Shown here: positions 32,824-43,719 of the stretch, in pieces
Layout of the letters: the number at the start of each line of letters is the position of its first letter
Position numbering within the stretch: the stretch's first letter is position 1
Source: Wyeomyia smithii
Lineage: Eukaryota; Arthropoda; Insecta; Diptera; Culicidae
DNA length: 64,000 bases
Direction of reading: 5' to 3'
Assembly (NCBI RefSeq): GCF_029784165.1
Contig: NC_073694.1
Coordinates: 37,181,006-37,245,005 of the forward strand
Notes under the pieces: model-generated
Database searches by the model: none
What the model was told of the DNA's origin: nothing
What the model saw: only the letters and a program-made list of their open reading frames with translations
Position numbers and translations under genes: made by a program

Positions 32824-34165
32824 GGAGAGGCCATTGGGCAGTCAACTGCTTCAAAAATGATCTAACTGTTGGGAGGAATGCTGTAAGAAAAATTTTAATT
32901 GGATCGGGTACATTAAAAGTTTCAAAAATCCAGTCCACAATGTCAGAAAATTTCACTAATCCAGAGTTTGTTTCATCAACTGGGAGTGTAAAAGGAGCAA
33001 CTGGGGTTTTAGATGTTCCTGGCAGTGCTGGGAACTCCTTCTGGGACTTTAAATTTGCCAGCCCAGGAGGAGTTTGCTTCGGTTTTTCCGCAGCACTGTT
33101 TGGTTTGTTTGTAACTTTCATTTCACTTTGAGAAATCTTAGGACCTTTTCTGGGAAGTTTAGGAGAGGAAATATTTTTCCTCTTTCTAGACTCCCCAGGA
33201 TTGGCGTAAGATGTTCCCGCTGGTGAATCGTCAGAATCGGTTTCATCAGAGGACAACAGATCGAAGGGGTTCGAAGTAACGGGAGAAGTGGTAACGGTCT
33301 TCTTCAGCATGTCAGCGTAGGAACGCTTTGAACGCTCTTTGAGAGACCGTTTTATTTTATCCCTGCGCTGCATGTACACCGCACATGTCGAGAGCTCATG
33401 CAGATTTTCTCCGCAGTGAATACACTTTTCAGCGTTAACACTGCAAGAATCTTCCGCATGAGACTCCCCACACTTGCCACAACGTGCCTTATTGCAGCAG
33501 TAGGCGGCTGTATGGCCTAACTGCTTGCAATTCAGGCAGTTCATGACGCGGGGCACGTAGAGCCTCACAGGGAGACGAACCCGGTGGATCGAGACGTGGC
33601 TTGGTAGTGCAGACCCGGCGAACGTAACTCGAAACGAGTCTGACGGAGTGTATACTGTTTTGCCACCGATGATCGATGCTGACCGCAATTGCTTGCAGTC
33701 GAGCACCTTTACTTCGGGACACGTTTTGTTCTTAAAGCACCCTTTGGCACTTTGCAGTATACACTCGACGGACAGACTCGAATCGGTTATGACACCGTCG
33801 ATCTCCACGTCTCGTGCGGGAATGTAAACGCGATACTCGCGTGTGAAGAGCTCAGAGCAAGCTATATCGTTGGCCTCTTTCAGGTTACCGACCACGACAC
33901 GGAGCTTGTTAGGCCGGACCTTGGAAATTTCGGTCACGCCCTTGTACTCCTTCGTCAGGTCTTTAGAAATCTGCAAGAGGTTCAACTTTTTCGATTTCGG
34001 TCCTGCCTTTGGCCGAAAATAAACAGTATAGCTGCCCTGGGCTCCGTCTGGGTAAAGCCTGGGGCGAGGGGGGACTGAAGAATGAACAGGGGAGGGGGTA
34101 ACAGAAGGGTCAGGGTCAGAGGGGTTCGGGGATGGTGGCGCGGGAGGCGAGGGATCTACATCCAT
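32795..34165 (-). CDS. I-group ORF1: gag-like RNA-binding protein
   Basis: 456 residues. The N-terminus is proline/serine-rich (MDVDPSPPAPPSPNPSD). A folded region at ~45-200 (SYTVYFRPKAG, VEIDGVITDSSL) resembles the amino-terminal domain of arthropod LINE gag proteins. Three CCHC knuckles follow at 210-223 (CLNCKQLGHTAAYC), 229-241 (CGKCGESHAEDSC) and 248-261 (CIHCGENLHELSTC). A basic, serine-rich linker and a hydrophobic C-terminal helix end the protein. It is expected to coat the element RNA and direct the complex to the nucleus. It is complete, with no lesion seen. Confidence 0.9.
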   Translation of the reverse strand: MDVDPSPPAPPSPNPSDPDPSVTPSPVHSSVPPRPRLYPDGAQGSYTVYFRPKAGPKSKKLNLLQISKDLTKEYKGVTEISKVRPNKLRVVVGNLKEANDIACSELFTREYRVYIPARDVEIDGVITDSSLSVECILQSAKGCFKNKTCPEVKVLDCKQLRSASIIGGKTVYTPSDSFRVTFAGSALPSHVSIHRVRLPVRLYVPRVMNCLNCKQLGHTAAYCCNKARCGKCGESHAEDSCSVNAEKCIHCGENLHELSTCAVYMQRRDKIKRSLKERSKRSYADMLKKTVTTSPVTSNPFDLLSSDETDSDDSPAGTSYANPGESRKRKNISSPKLPRKGPKISQSEMKVTNKPNSAAEKPKQTPPGLANLKSQKEFPALPGTSKTPVAPFTLPVDETNSGLVKFSDIVDWIFETFNVPDPIKIFLTAFLPTVRSFLKQLTAQWPLLAAIVSFDA

Positions 34166-34577
34166 CGCGCTAAGTCTAGCGCACTAGCGCTGACAAGAAC
34201 ACGTACCTTTTTATTTCTCCCTTCCAGTAAGGTTGGTTGTCCGATCGTTCGAAGTAGCAGCCGTTACAGCCAGCAGCACCAATAAAGCAGCACCAAACAG
34301 CCACCAGCAGCGAGCCAGGTGTGAGATCACTCCACACAGCGATACAACTCGCTGACACTGATGGCTTCTTCTTTTTCCTCGTTTGTGTCTCGTCCACTGC
34401 TGTAGCACAATCCAGCCAGCAGCCAAATCGGCTTACGCACCAGCTGGCAGTCACGATGCGAAACAGTTGCACAAAGGCACGACCTTGAACCCGGATTTAT
34501 TTCACTTGACCAGGCAAACAATGCCAACACTTGTTCACACGTCTTTTGTTTTATACTCTATCGGACCGATCACCAAA

Positions 34578-34613
34578 CACGTCCAGTACTGATGCGTGTT
34601 CGGCACAGAATGT
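34578..34613 (-). promoter_or_regulatory. Internal promoter of I-group copy 2: Inr plus DPE
   Basis: On the minus strand ACATTC has its A at 34611 (5 of 6 matches to the insect initiator TCAKTY). GGACGTG lies at 34584-34578, which is +28 to +34 if A34611 is +1. RGWCGTG at this position is the downstream element known from jockey- and I-type LINEs of flies, which place their whole promoter inside the transcript. The match in both sequence and spacing is what fixes the proposed 5' end. No TATA box is needed in such promoters. Confidence 0.65.
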
Positions 34614-34639
34614 GTAATTACCGAGACCCGGAAAAAAAT

Positions 34640-37600
34640 TAAGTGTGTTTCTTATTTCTTATTCTTATTTTCATCTACTTGTCTTTTTATTTTGCAGTCC
34701 TCTTGTTTTCTTTCTTTTTGTCCCTTTGCCTTTTGTAATTCTTTTTTTTTTTTTTACTTCCAGCCTTTCTTTCATACAATCTCTTCTCCCCCCTATTTTC
34801 GGCTATTTTTTGTCTGTTTTTTGTTTTTCTGTTTGATTGCTGTTTTTCGGTTCACCTGTCTGTCTTTTTGATCTTCTATTGTTCTTTAATTTGTATCCCT
34901 CTCTCTCTCTGTACCTTTCTGTATTTCGGTCTTTTTGTGTCTCTGTATCATGTATTTCTGTTTATCCATATTTTTGTTTCGTCTTTATCTATTAATGTAG
35001 CAGTCTCTCAGTCATTATTTCTGTTTGTATTTCTTTTTTAACCCTATAATCTTTGTGCACTCGAGTCTATTTGTGCTTTTAGTGTCTTCGTAACTTCCTG
35101 TTCTCTGTATTTCTGGTTTTCCTTCTTTGTGTCTTTCTATTTTTTGTCTTTCTGTTTTTTCTCACCTGCCTATCTTCTTTCAATAGTTGTCTCTCAATTT
35201 CTCTGTCTTAGTGTCATTTCATTCTTATTACTGTTTGACTCTCTGTCTCTCTTTGAATGCACTAGTTTTTCACAGTTTACTGTCTAGTTTTTTCGTTTTA
35301 TATTTTTCTACTTGCTGTCTCAATCGATTTCATTTTTTTACTTGCGTTTGTCTATTTTTAATTCTGTCTGTCTTTTATTCTTCATTTACATGATCTTCTA
35401 CTTCTTTCAAGTTTATGTTGAAGTTTTACCTCCTAATTTATGTTAAAATAGGCTTCCTTTTTACTTCTTACTTTTTAGTTGCTCTTTTGCATATTTTACT
35501 TTTCATTCCCGCTTTATTTTTCATTTTTTACTTCACACTTTACGCTTTACACTTTTCACTATACACTTCACGTTTTACACTTCACTATTAACACTTTCCA
35601 AGTTCCACATTTCACTTTTCACTTTTCATTTTTCACTTTTCACTTTTCACTTTTAACTTTTCACTTTTCACTTTTCACTTTTCACTTTTCACTCTACGTT
35701 TTTCACTTTTCACTTTTAATTTTCACTTTTCAATTTCACTTTTCACTTTTCACTTTTCGCTTTTCACTTTTCACTTTTCACTTTTTATTTTTCACTTTTT
35801 ACTCTTAATTTTTCACTTTCAATTTTTCACTTTTCACTTTTCACTTTTCACTATTTACTATTCACTTTTCACTTTTCACTTTTAGCTTTTCACTTTTTAC
35901 TTTTCACTTTTCGCTTTTCACTTCACACTTTTTACACACTTCACACTTAGTTTTTGCTTTTCACTTTCCGCTTTTCGATTTTCGTTTGTCACTTTTCACT
36001 TTTTATTTTTCACTTTACTTTTTACACTATACATACTACACTATACACTCTTAACTCTTCACTCTTCACTTTTCACTTTTCACTTTTCACCTTTCGTGTT
36101 TTTCTTTTCACTTTTCACTTCTCAATTTGCAATTTTCACTTTTTACTTTTCACTATTCACTTTTTACTTTTCACTTTTCGCTTTTCACTTCACACTTCTC
36201 ACACACTTTATATTTAGTTTTTACTTTTCACTTTTCGCTTTTCGATATTCGTTTGTCACTTTTCACTTTAAATTTTTCAATTTACGTTTTACCCTATACA
36301 CATTACACTATACACTTAATTATCTTCACTCTTCGCTCTTCACTTTTTACTTTTTATTTTTCAGTTTTCACTATTCACCTTCCACTTTTTACCATTCTCT
36401 TTTTAATTTATACTCTTCACTATTGAATTTTTCTCTTTTAACTTTTCTTTTTTCACTTTTCACTTTTCATTTTTCACTTTTAACTTTTCACTTTTCACTT
36501 TTCACTTTTGACTATTAACTTTTCACTTTTTACTTTTCACTTTTCACTTTTCACTTTTCACTTTTTACATTTCACTTTTCACTTTTCACTTTTTGCTTAT
36601 CACTGTTCACTCTTCACTTTTCTCCTTTCTCTTTTCACTTTTCACTTTTCTTTTTTCACTTCTCACTTTTCACTTTTCATATTTCACTTCTTACTTTTCA
36701 ATTTTCACTTTACTGTTTACACATTTCACTTTTCACCTTGCGATTTTCACTTCACAGTTTTCACACACTTCACACTTAGTTTTTACATTTCACTTTTCGC
36801 TTTTCGATTTTCGTTTGTCACTTGTCACTTTTAATTTTTCACTTTACTGTTTACACATTACACTATATACAATACACTCTTCACTCTTTACTTTTCACTC
36901 TTCACTCTGCACTCTTCACTCCTCACTTTTCATTTTTCACTTCTCATTTTTCAATTTTCACTATTCACTTTCCACTTTTTACCTCTCACTTCTCAATTTT
37001 TACTTTTCACTTTTCAATTTTAGCTTTCGCTTTTCTCTTCTCATTTTTCACTTTTTAGTTTTCACTTTTCGCTTTTCAATTGTCACACTTTACACCTAAT
37101 TTTTACTTTTCAGTATTCGCTATTCTATTTTTGTTTGTTACTTTTCACTTTTAGTTTTTAACTTTACTTCTTACACTTTACACATTCAATACTTTACTTA
37201 TTACGTTATACACTTTACTCTCTTCACTTTTCACTCTGCACTCTTCACTCTTCACTTTTCATTTTCATTTTTTACTTTTCATTTTTCAATTTTCACTTTT
37301 CACTCTTATTTTTCATTTTTCACTTTTCATTTTTCACTTTTCATTTTTCACTTTACACTATTCGCTTTCCACTTGTTACCTCTCACTTTTCAATTTTTAT
37401 TTTTGACTTTTCACTTCTCACTTTTTAATTTTCACTTTTTACTTTTCACTTTTCACTTTCCGCTTTTCACTTCACACTTTTCACACATTTCTCACTTGGT
37501 TTTTACTCTTCACTTTTCGCTTTTCGATCTACTTTTGTCACTTTTCAGTTCTTACTAATCAGTTTTTTCCTTACATTCTCAATTTATAAATTTTGAATCA
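34640..37600. repeat. Pyrimidine-rich tract with (CTTTTCA)n heptamer satellite
   Basis: The + strand is almost purely T and C with scattered A. 34640-35450 is degenerate, with TTTCTGTC/TTTGTCT words. 35560-37560 is built on the heptamer CTTTTCA with frequent variants, which makes long spurious ORFs of Phe, Ser, Leu, Thr and His. Longer units recur within it (see findings). No gene is present. Confidence 0.9.
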
Positions 37601-39620
37601 TTGCTTTTTAGTCTAGCAATCAAAATATTTTTTTTTTATTATATTTTTTAAAAACCAGTTAAAATATGTAAGAAATATAAAAAGACAAAAAACTGTAGAC
37701 TGATAAGAAGAAAGAAAGAAGGACAAAAAATGGCAGATAGATAGAGCGACATGAAATAGGAAAAACAAGAAGACAGAAAAAAAACAAATAGACAAAATTG
37801 AAGAAAAAAAGACAGACAAGAAGTCCAAATGATAAAACTACAATAAAACAGAGTTATAGTAATCATAAAGACCAAAAACAGAAACATGATAGGACAGACA
37901 GAAAGAGCGAGTCTGAAAGACTGGGAATAGAGAAATGGAAAGGCTTATAGACAGATAAACAGTAGGATTGAAAGACAGAAATATACATAGACACTCAATA
38001 TACAGATAGAAAGATATAAATTCAGAAGAAAAGACAGTTTAGAGCTTATCCAAATTTATAAAACTTTAAAATAGATTACAATAATATAGTCTACAATTGA
38101 TAGTAATACAAAGTAGAAAAGTGATAAATGAAATTTCAAGAACTGAATAGTCAGAAAAATATGGTGGAATGAGAAACGTGGAGAGCAGAAGTGAAAAATA
38201 AATTAAAAATGAAAAAAGAAAGTGAAACGGTGACCAAAAAGTTTACAGAAAATGAAAAAGATAAAAAGACAACGACAGAAATGGCCTGACCTTAACCTAG
38301 AAAACACAAGAATTTACAGAACCAACATTAACGTTTCTAAAACCGGAAACAACAAGAGCGACAAAAACAAACGTTAGAGACATACATTCTTAATTTAAAA
38401 AAAAAAAAACATAAAAGCTGAAAGACAGAAACACGAAATAAACAGAACACATGATAGACAAAAACTAAAATAAAATAAAATAAAACGAGAGACAAATGGA
38501 AAGACACAAAAAATTGATAGACAAAGCTACGTATGACGTAAGGTAGAAAGAAAAGACGATAATAAAATAAACAGGGGAAAAGACAAAAAAAAACCAGGAA
38601 AACAGAAATACGCATTTACAAGATGACAGAATAAGTGCGAGAAAACAAATTGATAGGTCGTAGAAGACACGCCAACCATAAGACAGAGATATTTAAAAAC
38701 AATGAGATGGGAAAACAGTAATGCGGTGAGAAAAAAATACATAGAGATGGAAAGACCGAAGAATAGAAATAAAATAGATAGATATAAAGAACGAAATATA
38801 AAAAGATAGAAAGATAGAAAGATAGAAAGATAGAAAGATAGAAAGATAGAAAGATAGAAAGATAGAAAGATAGAAAGATAGAAAGATAGAAAGATAGAAA
38901 GATAGAAAGATAGAAAGATAGAAAGATAGAAAGATAGAAAGATAGAAAGATAGAAAGATAGAAAGATAGAAAGATAGAAAGATAGAAAGATAGAAAGATA
39001 GAAAGATGGAAAGATAGAAAGATAGAAAGATAGAAAGATAGAAAGATAGAAGGATAAAAAGATAGGAAGATATACAGATAGAAAGATAGAAAGATAGAAA
39101 AATAGAAAGATAGAAAGATAGAAAGATATAAAAATAGAAAGATAGAAAGATAGAAAGATAGAAAGATAGAAAGATAGAAAGATAGAAAGATAGAAAGATA
39201 GAAAGATAGAGAGATAGAAAGATTGAAAGATAGAAAGATAGAAAGATGGAAAAATAGAAACATAGCAAGATAGAAACATAGAAACATAGAAACATAGAAA
39301 CATAGAAACATAGAAACATAGAAACATAGAAAGATAGAAACATAGAAACATAGAAACATAGAAACATAGAAACATAGAAACATAGAAACATAGAAAGATA
39401 GAAAGATAGAAAGATAGAAAGATAGAAAGATAGAAAGACAGAAAGATAGAAAGGTAGAGAGATAGAAAGATAGAAAAAACGAAATATAAAAAGATAGAAA
39501 TATAATAGGACAAATAGACATAAGAAACAAAGACGTAAAAATTAGAAGTTAGAAAAATAAAAAGATAGAAAGGTATAAAGTCAGGCAGATTAACAGATAG
39601 AAAGATAGGAAGGCAGAAAA
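37601..39620. repeat. Purine-rich tract with (GATAGAAA)n octamer satellite
   Basis: The + strand changes abruptly to A/G-rich. 37680-38790 is degenerate with GACAGAAA-like words. 38802-39005 is a near-perfect run of GATAGAAA (about 25 copies). Variants follow to ~39250, then a block of CATAGAAA to ~39390, then GATAGAAA again to ~39470. The long minus-strand frames (Phe-Leu-Ser-Ile-Tyr repeats) are by-products of an octamer that does not contain stops. Confidence 0.93.
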
Positions 39621-42600
39621 AATTATATTAAGAAGCAGAAAAACTTAAAGACAGAGAAGCAATGTGAGGATTGGTAGAATATACCCAGAGTTGTGTATAC
39701 ATTTATACTTTTCTTGATTGAAGTTCCAAATTTAGGCGAATAACAATGTATACTCTCACATTAAACTCCTGTTTTCCAAAGTGAAAAGGCCGTCTACTCA
39801 CAGTGGAATGGCAAGATTGATGAAAAAAATACACGCATAAAAAGAAGAGGGGAGACGAGATGCGTTATGAATTATATAATGGTTTTGGAATGGCATCTAA
39901 CGTATAATTCACCATACTTTATTCTACTCCACAGTTTGATCAAATTTTCTCACAGTCTTACATCTCACTATTCTTTATTATTAAAAGCATGGAATCAAAT
40001 TATTTCTCCATACCCTGCCACAATCTTTCAATATATAATTATTAATATGATTGAAACACTTCAAACTTATTTAACTTTCTAACTACTACCTTGTACTTAG
40101 TTACATATCAATTCAATATTCTTCATTTTTTTTAATTTGTGGCAAGTTTTATAACATTTTATCGGACATTATTCATTAGGTTTTGCGCAGACTTTTGTGC
40201 AGTATCTTTTCATACGTTGATCCAACTTCAACGAAAATATTCTGGCACTCCAATTTTAGTGTAGAGTTTAGATTCAATGACAAAACTCGCCTTTCACAAA
40301 TTTCCAAATTGATTTTCGATAATTACGTCTACCATACCTAGCTGTTAATCCGACCGCAAGCCATTCAAAGGCAACACATTTCTGCAATAATTTAGTTACG
40401 ATGCTTTGTTCCGGTATTAACATGGTCCAAACGGAGAGCGGGCTGTCTTGTTGCAAAAGTTTGCTTCGTGACAGCCGTCTCCTGGTTGCATAGTCCTTCT
40501 GCTAAGTACCCAAAGCGTACAAAACACAATATGTGAATCGAAACCGCAAACGAATCTTCGGCTCCTCTTAGATAAAACCTTCTCGTAAGACGAAAGCTAG
40601 GACCGTCCAAAGTAATTATTTACTTTGTGTGCGCTTGGGTTTCGCCAATTCCATGCACACAGATTGTTTCTTGGATTCTGTCGAAATTCGCACTCCTACT
40701 CGAGAGAGCTGTTTTAATTAAATTATCTGCATCTTGTCGGGCGTCAGGGGTGCGCAGTTCAAAACAGGAAAAACGAAAAAGACAACTCGCAGAAGGATCG
40801 AATCAACCGGGATAGTTTTGATTGAATTAAACCTGGGCTGTGAAATGACAAAGCTAGTTTTGCGCTAGTCGGAGTGTTGAAGTTGTTGCTCATGTGGTTG
40901 AAATCGCTCTGATTGAAAGTTGGTTTGCCCATTCCATCGGGCCACGCGAAAAGACATTCCATTCGCTAGGGTAAGCAATAGATAAGATGGTCTAACCCGA
41001 GTCAGGACCGGTATAGTTTTGCTTCCAAACTCGAGTGTCGGGGGTGACACATCCCCATGGTCTGTGTCGTTTTCCAATAATCTTTATTGCTAAGAAGGAA
41101 TTTCAAATTTCGACTTTGATGGAATTCGCGTTCTACACCGGCAGGAACAACCGGAAGGAACGGGACAAAACGGTTTCGGCGAGATACGCTACGATTTTAT
41201 GCGCTATATTGTGCGAAATTTTACGATCAATGAATAAAATTATATTACATAAATATTTTCTTAGTTTGCGAAAATTTTGCATATCTTTCGCGACTGAATG
41301 GATCTTTGCCGACAGAGAGGTGCATAGCCGCAACCAGGAGTGCATACCAAAATCCGCTTGGGTGCGCTTCCACTGCGCTGCTGTCGTTAAACGGGGGGAT
41401 GGGGGTTATAAGAAGCGTGGGTTCCTTCATTTGGGAGTTTGTCCTATCGGATCTTTTATTAAGCGAAAGAACTAGCGAAGGATGCAAATTATAGCTCTGC
41501 GACAGGGTTGAACGTTGTGTAGGAGGACCATCTTTTCTTTATTTTAGGACATAGTTCTAGTCATAATACATCCCTGGTCTCCGTTTCCCGGTTTTTATGA
41601 GGCACTAAATTCGAAATCCCGTTATTCACCATATAACATTTGACTATCTTATCAACGCTGACGTGTTCACGTTTCATGAAAAATTTAATTTTTCCACTCG
41701 AATTGGCGCCCGTGCGCTTGAACGATCCGAAGCGTGCAGAATGGATCCTACTTGCACTATCATACGCTAGTAAAGCAATTTACTATCACTCGCTTGCCGT
41801 AACGACTGTGTCGTTGACGATTACTTTTATTTCATTGTTCTAATCTGAAATGACAGTTGACACAGCCGAGAGAAGCAACGCGCCGGCACGGCGCAATGCG
41901 GTAGAGAATAGATAAAACCATAAACCCGATTGCAACTTGCTTCCTATAGCATCTTGTCTTGAGCGTGTTTTCCCGCGGTGGTAAGTCTGTCCCCACACTC
42001 ACCCCCCCTTCCGGTAACCGTAGTATCGAAAGGATGTGTATCATATTCGTTACAGTCAATCGGTGACAATCAACGACTCCGCACAGTAAGGAAGCGACGT
42101 TGCATTCATGACTTTGTTTCTCCCTGGTGGTGGAAAATTTTCAATGCCCCGTCTGTTCCCTTGGTCCGTCTGATGACAGTGACGTCAGATTTTTTTGGAA
42201 GTTTTAACGCCACTTGTCTAAGATGTTTTTTTCATTATTATTATTACTTTTTTTTTATCACAGCAGATATTGACACACGTATAATAGTCACCTCACCTTT
42301 TTATTTACTAGCAACATGAACCGATAATCTTGAGTACGTTCGCTTGGAACAAGATCCATAGACGCAGGTAAACGACATATCTTTCGATGATAGTGGCCAA
42401 AACGCGATGAACGCCGAATGAAATAAAACTTCTTTGCATGTAAGATATATAATGAAAAACGAGTCGACAACCGGCTTCAGTTGCTTCTTTAACTCATTTC
42501 CTACTGAACTTACTTACTACAGTTCCTACCTCCGAATGTCAACGGCCAGCTCTGTGGCGCTGCATCTCTCCCTATCTAATGAGACGAAAGTATCTTGAAG

Positions 42601-42965
42601 AGATGTCGTTTCAACTGCTTGGGATGGAAAAAACTGGTCTTAGATTTATATAATTATTCCACAAAGGTTTCCCCAATAGCTCTCATCTTGAGACTCAGTT
42701 CCGCCTATCCCTCTTCCTTGTCGTCTTTGTCAGGTCAACTGTTCTCGAAAGTTTTTCGTTCGTTCAATGCCGCGGAGAGCAGTACTCCGTCGCAGAAAAA
42801 AAGGAGAAAGCGCAAGGGCAGCTGAAATAGGCTGGGGCAGGAACGATTCGGGCCGACGAAGGCCCAGTTGGCAACCAGAAGGTAATTAGCCTCCATACTT
42901 ACCAAGTTCTCGGGCAACCCGAAGCAGTGGCCGTTGTGTTTTTGCTTCCTAGAAACAACCATCGA
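39621..42965. other. 3.3 kb spacer, no gene seen
   Basis: Many ORFs of 60-146 codons exist on both strands, overlapping each other, with no recognisable domain and no supporting splice or start context. I could not assign any of this stretch to a repeat family. Confidence 0.45.
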
Positions 42966-42978
42966 AGCTGGTGGTTAT

Positions 42979-43610
42979 ATGAACCATGAAAATCTGGTAC
43001 GGTCGCTGGAAGGTCTGAGAGCGATAGAGTTGGTTTCCGGTCTGCTACTTTTACCCGAAACGGCTCCGGGGGTAGCGGAAAAGCTTTGACGTAGTAAACG
43101 AACTAGCGCGCCCAAAACCGGACGATATAAATAGTTTCATCCCATTCGAAAATACAGTGGAGCAGCTTTGCGAACACTTGGAAGCTGCGGGACTTCGGCA
43201 ACACCTCGTCAATCCGTTGCATATCAAAGATTAGTGGCGAAGATTCCGGATCGTTAAAAGCCCGAATGGGTTCACTACCAAAAGAGAAATGCCGCAGAAG
43301 ACGCACTATATTCGACCGTGGAGAGCTGAAGTCTTGCAAGGTTTGCCACAACACCGGTCACAAATGTCATGGCCTTTTGAGGCTAGTAACTCGCGAAAAG
43401 CTCTGTAATGTGTGCCTGAATGAACACAGTAACCAGTGCAAGTTCCGAATTCTCTGTAATGTTGGCGATTGCAGAGATCGTCAACGCTGTGGGGAAGAGC
43501 GCGTGCATCCGGCCTACTTCTAAAATTATGTTTCTGATGGTACCAGTGCAGCTGTACTACAGAGATAAAGCAATAACGGTGCTGACGTTCCTCGGTTACT
43601 TTGGTTAAAA
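42979..43610 (+). pseudogene. BEL/Pao gag and protease-entry relic
   Basis: Gag traces: NLVRSLEGLRAIEL near 42988, TVEQLCEHLEAAGLRQHLVN near 43154, EWVHY-like residues near 43265, then the cysteine-rich end GELKSCKVCHNTGHKC and CLNEHSNQCKFRILCNVGDC at ~43320-43470. It is followed by MVPVQLYYRDKAITVLTFL (43536-43592), the counterpart of the start of the Pao-type protease. Stops and shifts break each block. The nearest intact relatives would be BEL/Pao Gag-Pol polyproteins. Confidence 0.7.
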
Positions 43611-43719
43611 AAAAAATTTTCAAACCAGCTTGGCATGGTGGAGGTATGAGAGAAGGTGACGGATTGCTGATGTCACACGCGAAGCTTGGATGGACGATTC
43701 ATGGGTTATGACATTCTGC

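Larger units (their letters stand above)
28737..34611 (-). mobile_element. I-group LINE with RNase H, copy 2 (apparently complete)
   Basis: Read on the minus strand: start inferred at 34611 from an Inr/DPE pair, leader ~446 bases, ORF1 34165-32795, ORF2 32823-29116, 3' untranslated region ~360 bases, A tail (T-run 28751-28737). Both ORFs are open and all catalytic motifs that I could check are present. RNase H plus endonuclease/RT and a CCHC gag put it in the I superclade (I/Loner-like in mosquitoes); the precise clade needs phylogeny. A convincing target-site duplication was not found. It is a candidate active element. Confidence 0.9.

Noticed and set aside
28700..34640. Target-site duplication around I-group copy 2
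   Set aside because: Sequences next to the T-run (ATTCAG) and beyond 34611 (TGTGTAATTA) show no convincing direct repeat.
35479..37558. Long plus-strand ORFs rich in Phe, Ser, His and Leu
   Set aside because: They follow from the CTTTTCA heptamer, which has no stop in some frames; overlapping frames give equivalent ORFs.
38527..39530. Minus-strand ORFs of 232-328 codons with Phe-Leu-Ser-Ile-Tyr repeats, resembling membrane proteins
   Set aside because: They are translations of the GATAGAAA octamer in three frames; no start context or non-repetitive domain.
41035..41475. 146-codon ORF in the 39.6-42.9 kb spacer
   Set aside because: No domain, poor composition, and overlapping ORFs on the other strand; looks like chance.
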